Source: Heterohyrax brucei
Lineage: Eukaryota > Chordata > Mammalia > Hyracoidea > Procaviidae
NCBI GenBank assembly: GCA_028571685.1
Contig: CM053154.1
Coordinates: forward strand, 622,501 to 686,500
DNA: 64,000 bases
Direction: 5' to 3'
A model generated the notes under the pieces. The model was not told the origin of the DNA. It did not search any database and worked only from the letters and a program-made list of their open reading frames with translations. The translations under genes were made by a program, and so were the position numbers. Within the stretch, counting starts at the first letter, position 1; each line of letters opens with the position of its first letter. Positions 57,600 to 64,000 of this stretch are shown here, piece after piece.

Positions 57600-58840
57600 T
57601 AAAGATCATTCAAAAGTGATTGCAACAATATATTGACAGGGAACTGCCAGAAATACAACTCAGATTCAGAAGAGAACGTGGAACAAAGAATATCATTGCA
57701 GATGTCGGATGGATCTTGGCTGAAAGCAGAGAATACTAGAAAGATGTTAACCTATGTTTTATTGACCATGCAAAGGCATTTGACTGTGTGGATCATAACA
57801 AATTATGGACAACACTGCAGAGAATGAAAATTCCAGAACACTTAATTGTGCTCATGAGGAATCTGCACACAGATCAAGAAGCAGCCATGTGCACAGAACA
57901 AGTGGACACCGCATGGTTTAAAGTCAGGAAAAGCATGCATCAGGGTTGTATCCTTTCATTATACCTTATCCATCCACATTCCGAGCAAAATAACCTGAGA
58001 AGCTGGACTATATGAAGAGGAAGGAGGCATCAAGGTTGGAGGAAGACCCGTGAACAACGTGCGTTACCCAGATGCCACAACCTTGCTTGCTTGCTAGAAG
58101 TGAAGAGGATTTGGAACACTTATTGATGAAAAACAAAGACCGTAGCTTTCAGTATGGATTCCACCTCAACATCAAGAAAACAAAAATCCTCACAACTGGA
58201 CCAGTAAGTAACAGCATGATAAGTGGAGAAAGGATGGAGGTTGTCAGGAATTTCATTTTACTTTGTTTCCACAATCAACGCCCACGAAAACCATAGTCAA
58301 GAAATCAAAAGACACATTGCGTTGGGAAAATCTGCTGCAAAGGACTTTAATGTTAAAGCGTTGAAAAGTAAAGGTGTCACCTTGAAGACTGACCCAGGCC
58401 ATGGTATTTTCAATCACGTCATATGCATGTGAAAGCTAGACAGCGAATAAGAAAGGCAGAAGAAGAATTGATGTCTTTGAATTGTGGTGTTTGAGACTAA
58501 TACTGAATATACTACGGATTGCCAAAAGAACCAACAGATCTGTTCTGGAAGAAGTCCAACCACAGCGCCCCTTGGAAGCAAAGATGGTGAGAGCGCATGT
58601 TACACACTTTGGGCGTGTCTTCCGGAGGGATCGGTCTCGGGAGAAGGACATCATGCTTGGTGGAGTGGACGGTCAGCAAAAGAGAGGAAGACCCTCTGGG
58701 AGAAGCATTGACACAGTGGCCACAACAACGGGCTTAAGCATGAAAACAATTGTGGGTGTGGCCCAAGGCCGGGCAGTGTTTCCTTCTGTTGTACACGGAA
58801 TCACGGTGAGTCAGAACCGACTCAATGGCACCTAACAACA
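57600..58840 (+). mobile_element. RTE1/BovB-type LINE, 3' 1.2 kb
   Basis: The reverse-transcriptase text FIDHAKAFDCVDHNKLWTTL spans two frames near 57760-57810, and IPEHLIVLMRNLHTDQEAA follows. The YADD-like catalytic block reads YPDATTLLA near 58063, so both catalytic Asp positions are altered in this copy. The C-terminal end and tail (GAGAAGGACATCATGCTTGG, GACTCAATGGCACCTAACAA) are well kept. Stops and indels break the frame. Confidence 0.92.
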
Positions 58841-59163
58841 AAATCACTGGGGAAAGGAGGGCAAAGGCTCTGGAGGGGACCAGACGCAGGGGGTGTGAGC
58901 TCTGAGCCCTCCCTCCCAGCTACTCACCCAGCTGAACACATTGCTTCCAAGAGGAGCACCTGGGAAGGGTCCCCAGTCTGCTCCATGGAGAGGGCAGAAC
59001 AGGCTCGGGGTGCAGAGATGGCTTCCAGGAATGATGGCGGTGGCCACAGTTCTGCAGGGCTGGATCTTCCTTCACCTCATTAGACTGACATCTTTCTGAC
59101 ACCTTAGAATTTTACCTCACTGGTGAGTGGTCTCTCGTGGCGTGAGTACTCTGCCTGCATTTA
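58841..59163. other. Short spacer, nothing recognised
   Basis: No gene or repeat recognised. Confidence 0.4.
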
Positions 59164-59175
59164 GGAAGAAAACAA

Positions 59176-60099
59176 TTTTTTTTTTATTGTGATCAAGTGA
59201 AAGTATACAATCCAAATTAATTTTGCATGTTCATGTATCTGCAGCTCCTTCTGCTCTCCTTGTCCTGTGACAGCACACTCCTCCTTTTCATTCTATACTA
59301 TTCTTAACAAGCTTCTGTCCCTGCCTCTCTACTCTCTTCACTCTGATCTAGAAAGAGACCAGTAGGACAGCATCCTATAAATACATAGAACCGTAAAATA
59401 TACACACCATATGGTCACATTTTGTCCCCAAGTCCAAGCGTTTTTTGTCTGAAGAGTTGACTTCAGTAGCGTTTTCTGGACAGGGGCAGCAGCAAGTCTA
59501 GTGGCCATGCTCCCGGAGGATCCCCCACGCCATTGGACCATCAACTGTGGTCTTTTAGTAGAGTTCTTGAACTGCACCCCTCTTTTTCTTGTGTTGCCAC
59601 AGGGAGTCAACATTGTGTGCCCCATCAGAGCTGTCTTTGGTGGTAGCCAGGGATCATCTGATTCTTCAGGTCACATGTAGATACAGTCTCCCATTCACAG
59701 AGGTTCTTCTGTTTCTGGAGATCTGTTTTCCTTACGTCTTTGTTGTTCTCAGTAATGGTGCATTTTGGATGAGTTGGGACAATTTGGTATACCTCAGATG
59801 GCAGCTTGTTAGCTTTTAATATAGGGTGCGGAAGACTCTCTTAGCAATGGGCTGATTATGCCAACTGACCTCAATGTCTCCCAAGGGCATGGTCCCCAGA
59901 CCTTGCCCCTGCTACTCTATCCTTGCAATACCAGATGGAGATTAGAAGAGCTTTCAGTTTATGGTGAACTCCAGTTAAGTTGGTCTACTCTCTACCGTGT
60001 GTTGTCCCTGCTTTCACCCAACCCAGTTTCTACTGACTATCTAATCTGTGACCAGCTCTCTCCCTTCCTCCCCACCCTGTAGCCACCAAAGAGTCTTTT
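59176..60099 (-). mobile_element. L1 3'UTR-only insertion with 12-bp target duplication
   Basis: A poly-T start (59176 onward) is followed by 924 bp that, reversed, matches the 3'UTR of the L1 at 50510-51538. GGAAGAAAACAA flanks both sides (59164-59175 and 60100-60111). The insertion contains no ORF2 sequence, so reverse transcription stopped within the 3'UTR. Confidence 0.95.
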
Positions 60100-60111
60100 G
60101 GAAGAAAACAA

Positions 60112-60524
60112 ATTGTAATCATGAAAAATAAAGTCTAATGCTTGGGTGTGAGGTTAGAATGCAGCAGCCTGACTTTCTCCCAGAAAGTCAAGATGGCCAC
60201 AATTATTTCTGCAAACCAAAATGCATCTTGAAGCCTAGCCCTGCAAATTAAGTAAAATTAAGCAAAAAGATGGAGATCGTTTCCTGGTGATGAGCTATAA
60301 TTTTCCATGCTAATTAGCACGGCCTTTCTGAGAACTGTACCCTCAAGAAACCACTCAAGAAATATCAAGAGGATCATTATCAGAAAGCCAGAAGAAGCAA
60401 TCTACAATTTCTTCAAAAAGCACATCCGTCCCAATCCCCACTGAACCCACAATCCAGGCAGCAGTCCCGACACACGTGTCACTCTGGGAGTGGGGGATCA
60501 GGGGGGCAGCCTGACCCAGCTGGC
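60112..60524. other. Spacer, nothing recognised
   Basis: An LTR-like layout (TAATGCTTGG...CTCAAGA) is conceivable at 60135-60355 but no boundaries or target duplication support it. Confidence 0.3.
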
Positions 60525-60568
60525 TGTCATCAGGTGCTATTGAGGCCCTTCTGACTCACAGCGACCTT
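60525..60568 (-). repeat. AfroSINE tail fragment
   Basis: GTGCTATTGAGGCCCTTCTG followed by ACTCACAGCGACCTTA matches the reversed AfroSINE tail; about 44 bp. Confidence 0.65.
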
Positions 60569-60688
60569 AGACATGATGAAAGGACGCATGACCTGTTTTG
60601 GAAATGAGAAGACGAGGAGAAAGGAAGACAAGCAAAAGAGAAAAAAGTCTAGGTCAAGGAGGTTCAGAGCAGAAGCCTGCCCAGATGT

Positions 60689-60764
60689 GGTCCACTGATG
60701 TCCCTGTAACCAGCACAGGAGCCTCAGGTCCACTGATGTCCCTGTAACCAGCACAGGAGCCTCA
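60689..60764. repeat. Perfect 38-bp tandem duplication
   Basis: Two identical 38-bp units starting GGTCCACTGATGTCCCTG and ending CAGGAGCCTCA lie head to tail (60689-60726, 60727-60764). Confidence 0.97.
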
Positions 60765-61489
60765 GACAGAGGGTACAGACAGGGGCAAGGTCATGGAGGT
60801 GGAACCAGGCTGGGCTGGGTCCCCTGAGGGAATGGGACTTGTGGATCTGGTCCTCCTGAAGCCCACAAACCACAAAGCCAGGTTTACTGGGGCACCTCTG
60901 GGGGGCTGGGTCCTCTGTGGGCTGGGGGGAGGCAGACCACCTGCACCCGACAGCCCTGCAGAGGGGCCTGAATAACAGACTAAACTCTACCTGCTTCTCT
61001 GGCTGGGTGTTCCTGTAGCTCAACAGAGGAGTCGGCTCTAAGCCGCACAGACTCTAACAGCGTGAGCCCACACAAAGCCAGGCTCACAGCCAAGACCCTC
61101 ATAAAAGAGTTTCAGGGAGTTCTCATCTTCAAACACTTACACGACCTCGAAGAGGGCTGCGAGTAAGAGTTTCAAGCGCGCTCCTCCCCCAGCAGGAGCT
61201 GGGCTGTTCAAGGCTGTCCATGGCCATGCCCAACCCAGGCTGCGAGCCTGGCCTACCTCTGACGGTGCTTCATGGTCCACCCCCAGGACAGCCGTACTGC
61301 TTGCCACTGGCTCCTCCCTCTCAGTGAAAGCTAGTACCTGGGGAGGATCTGCAGGTGGACTAGAACTTGCTGTGGTAGAACTTGCTCTGGGTTTAAGATC
61401 CTTGGAATGTGGAGGGGAACATGACAGCTTCTGGCTGTGCAGGTGAGGTGGTTCTTGGGTGCGTCAGCTTCAGTGACCCGCCCTGTTAG
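60765..61489. other. Spacer, no gene recognised
   Basis: GC-rich; no domain or repeat recognised. Confidence 0.4.
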
Positions 61490-62070
61490 GGGTAGAAGAG
61501 TTTGAAATAGATTAAATTTGTAATTGATATTTGAAAGGTCAGAGGAAATTTGTTTGATTAAATACGTAATTGGTGTTAAATGTTTAGGGGAAATGCGATC
61601 TATCATGCTTATGAATTAACTGCACATTAATTGAAGGATAAGTAAACATGATTGATCTTTTATACTAACCTGAATAGATTTATCAATAATATAACAAGAT
61701 GTGTAAGTTCAGCCCAAAGGCTTAGGAAAAATCGTTTTTAAGTGTACAACTCTAGTAAATTAGACATTAATTAAACTTGTAAGTATCTCCTTCTATGCAA
61801 ACATGCTCCCCATGGCGGGAGGGGATGTGGGGGCCTGTGCAGACCAGACTCTGGGTCTCATTCCTTCTTGGCTTACTGTCCCGGCTGTAGAGACAATTCC
61901 AGACCTCACCTCATTAGGAGCCCCCCAGTGCAAAGCACTCTACTCCTTGCCCAAATTTCTCTTTCTGTTCTTGATTTATTTGATGATCACACATGTCCCT
62001 GACTCACAGGTTGGCAAGAGCAGGGAGCTTGTGTGTCTTGTTCTCGTTGGTCAGAGAGGAGCGAGACAAT
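61490..62070 (+). mobile_element. Possible class I LTR
   Basis: The sequence starts TGTTAGGGG near 61483 and ends GAGCGAGACA near 62069. The last 100 bp (CACATGTCCCTGACTCACAG, GGTTGGCAAGAGCAGGGAGC) has the flavour of an ERV1 U5, but no target duplication or polyadenylation signal was found. The first half is unusually A+T-rich. Confidence 0.25.
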
Positions 62071-62164
62071 GAGCAGAAACTGATGGAAGTAAAGGGAGGA
62101 GTAGACAAACCCACCATTCCAGTAGGAGCTCCCTGCATCACTTACCAGTGACGGGCAGGATTCT

Positions 62165-62931
62165 CAGACAGAAAATCAGTCAGGATAGAGCTTAACTGAA
62201 CAGACAACAACCCACTGGATCTAACCGACATTTATAGGGCACCCCATCCAGCAGCAGAATCCGTAACCTTCTCAGGCTCCCCTGGAGCTTGCACCACAAT
62301 GTACCCCATCCTAGGCCTCAACATGCACCTCGGGAGATTTAGAGCAGAAATCATACAAAGTGTGCTCTCAGACAACAGGGTAGTTAAACAAAAAATCAGC
62401 AAAGGAAACAGAGCTGGAAAATCTCAGAAGCACATGGTTCGAAGAAGTCTCAAGATAAATTTTAAAATATTTTGAACTAAATGAAAAAATAACTTACCAA
62501 AAATTTGTGAGATGCAGCAAAAGCCGTACTTAGAGGGAAGTTGATAGCACTAAGCAGATATGTCAGTAAAGAAGAAACATCCAGAATCAACAACGTAAGC
62601 TTTCACCTTAGAAAACTTTAAAAAGATGAGCAAATTAAGACAAAAGAAGCATAAGAAAAAAATAATAAAAATTAGGGCAGAAATCAATGTGATTGGTTAG
62701 AAAGCAGCAATGAAAATCAGTAAAACCAAAAGCTGGTTCTTTGAAAAGACTCAAATCACAAATATTAGAAATGAAAGATGGGCCATCAAAAGTGATTCTG
62801 TGAACATTCAAAAGAAAATGAAGGAATTATGAGCAACACCATGCTCACAAATCTGAGAACTTAGATGAAATGGACCAATTCCTTGAAAGACATGATCTAC
62901 CAAAACTCACACAAGGAGAAATCTGAATCGG
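62165..62931 (+). mobile_element. Old L1 ORF2 fragment, left part
   Basis: CTAACCGACATTTATAGGGC, AAATCAGCAAAGGAAACAGAG and TGGTTCTTTGAAAAGACTCA follow L1 ORF2 between the endonuclease and RT domains, in order but with many stops. It continues after the LTR-like insertion at 62937. Confidence 0.85.
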
Positions 62932-62936
62932 CCTAA

Positions 62937-63315
62937 TGTCAGGGGAATGGTCTGCCTCTAGGCCACCCATCCAGGTGGCCTAAATAAAGACCTTGGATCC
63001 AGAGCATTCTCTGAAAAGGAGGCTTGGAGCTGGATGGCCTTCTCTGGGTGCACGGGAACTTGCTATGTGTCATCCACACATGTAGACACCCTGTGGCACC
63101 TGGCCAACTTCACCTCTGTATCTGTTCCTGGCAGGGAGAGAACGGGGTGTCTCTACTACAGCATAGCAAGGGTGAGCGTAAACATCTGCCCTGCACCAGC
63201 CTCTGGAGGAGATAATCTTGCTCTGTCTCTTCTGTAAGGGAGCAAAGCCTTTGTCTGTGCACCAGTGGAGTGTTTGTGTGGTCTTTTGTTGCTGACCTTG
63301 AACTTTGGTATGACA
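62937..63315. mobile_element. LTR-like solo element, 379 bp, 5-bp target duplication
   Basis: Ends TGTCAGGGG and TATGACA form a short inverted repeat (TGTCA/TGACA). CCTAA flanks both sides (62932-62936, 63316-63320). Removing the element and one CCTAA restores continuous L1 ORF2 text across the join, which fixes the boundaries. A CTAAATAAAG word lies near the left end. The family and direction are not recognised. A 5-bp duplication fits ERVL or some other ERV LTRs. Confidence 0.8.
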
Positions 63316-64000
63316 CCTAAGATCTATTAAAGAAATTAAAATAATAATTAATAGTCTTCCAAAACAGAAAGCAATAGTCTCAGATGGTATCCCTAGTTAA
63401 GTTCCACCAAGCATTCAAAGAATTAATGCCAGCTTTCCCCAAATTCTTCTAAAAAATAGAAGAGGAAATGCTTCTAAATTCATTCTATGATAACCTAATA
63501 CTTTAACGAAACAAAGGCATTAATTACTAGCCAGAAAAATTACAAGTCAACATTCATTCATGATACAAAGCAAACAAACAAACAAAAAATCACAAAACTC
63601 TCAGCATAGTAGGAATAGAAAGGAAATCCTCAACACGTTAAAGACACCACAGCCAACACCACACTTCAGGGTGAGAAACCAGGTGCTTCTCCCAAGGTTT
63701 GGAACAAGATGAGACGATTTCCGCTTGCTATTCCTCGTCAGCATTATCCTGGAAGTCCTCGCCAATGCAACTGGACTAGAAAAGGGAATGAAAGTTACAT
63801 AGGTTGGGAAGGAAGAAAAAGCTGTTTTTGTTCACAGATGACATAGCTGTCTATGTAAATCATCCCAAAGAACTGACTGAATAACCTTGGAACTAACAAA
63901 AGAGAGATTCTAATAAGTTTGCAGAATAGAAGATTAATACACAAGAATCAATTGCTTACAATTAGAATTTGAGATAAAAAACATACCATCATTTACATTA
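63316..64000 (+). mobile_element. Old L1 ORF2 fragment, right part (runs off window)
   Basis: ATTAAAGAAATTAAAATAAT, ATTCTATGATAACCTAATAC and LFTDDIAVY near 63828 (the FADD block with Ala replaced by Thr) are L1 RT text. Stops and indels are frequent. It continues beyond 64000. Confidence 0.85.

Noticed and set aside
60135-60355. LTR-like segment
   Set aside because: No matching ends, target duplication or second copy found in the window.

Overview
This 64 kb window is vertebrate nuclear DNA, almost certainly from an afrotherian mammal (elephant, manatee, hyrax or aardvark lineage). The main reason is the repeat set: at least 17 full or broken copies of the tRNA-derived AfroSINE, five RTE1/BovB-type LINE pieces matching the afrotherian RTE1 3' end as I recall it, several L1s sharing one lineage-specific 3'UTR, and ERVL/MaLR and class I LTRs. 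The species cannot be fixed from sequence alone. I found no host protein-coding exon, tRNA, rRNA or other RNA gene that I can defend. The open frames of 60-270 codons across the window lack recognisable domains, overlap on both strands, or lie in repeats. The only open frames with recognisable protein content belong to transposons and old retroviral copies.

Layout. 0-3.7 kb: MaLR-like LTR, a 5'-truncated L1, a CA microsatellite and an RTE 3' end. 3.8-9.8 kb: GC-rich non-coding DNA with an ERVL-type LTR plus primer binding site (about 5.4-6.0 kb), an MLT1 piece, a 39-bp minisatellite, and an ERVL LTR split by a nested insert (7.8-9.0 kb). 9.8-20 kb: a 28-bp minisatellite hit by a tiny L1, AfroSINEs, a 30/60-bp higher-order minisatellite (14.1 kb), and an RTE tail carrying a fold-back mariner (18.4-18.95 kb). 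20.1-24 kb: 3' end of an ERVL provirus with an open dUTPase frame and 3' LTR, a 7-copy 43-bp repeat, an RTE piece and a MaLR-like LTR. 24-33 kb: GC-rich spacer with small minisatellites, paired AfroSINEs, LTRs and a TG-rich tract. 33.3-35 kb: a striking 1.7 kb A+T-only tract, next to a 48-bp tandem repeat and a CpG-richer stretch. 35.9-44.2 kb: spacer with old L1 and LTR pieces, microsatellites and a 20-bp minisatellite. 44.5-51.5 kb: a near full-length but dead L1. 51.5-62 kb: AfroSINEs, a class I solo LTR with target duplication (55.0 kb), an inverted pair of RTEs, and an L1 3'UTR insertion with target duplication (59.2-60.1 kb). 62.1-64 kb: an older L1 interrupted by an LTR-like element with a 5-bp target duplication.

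Nothing here works as a gene system. The window records nested insertion and local tandem duplication. The abundance of GC-rich minisatellites resembles subtelomeric or late-duplicating mammalian DNA. The best leads are the fold-back mariner, the open ERVL dUTPase frame, the cleanly bounded LTRs and the A+T tract. Family names come from memory of consensus sequences and were not checked against a database.
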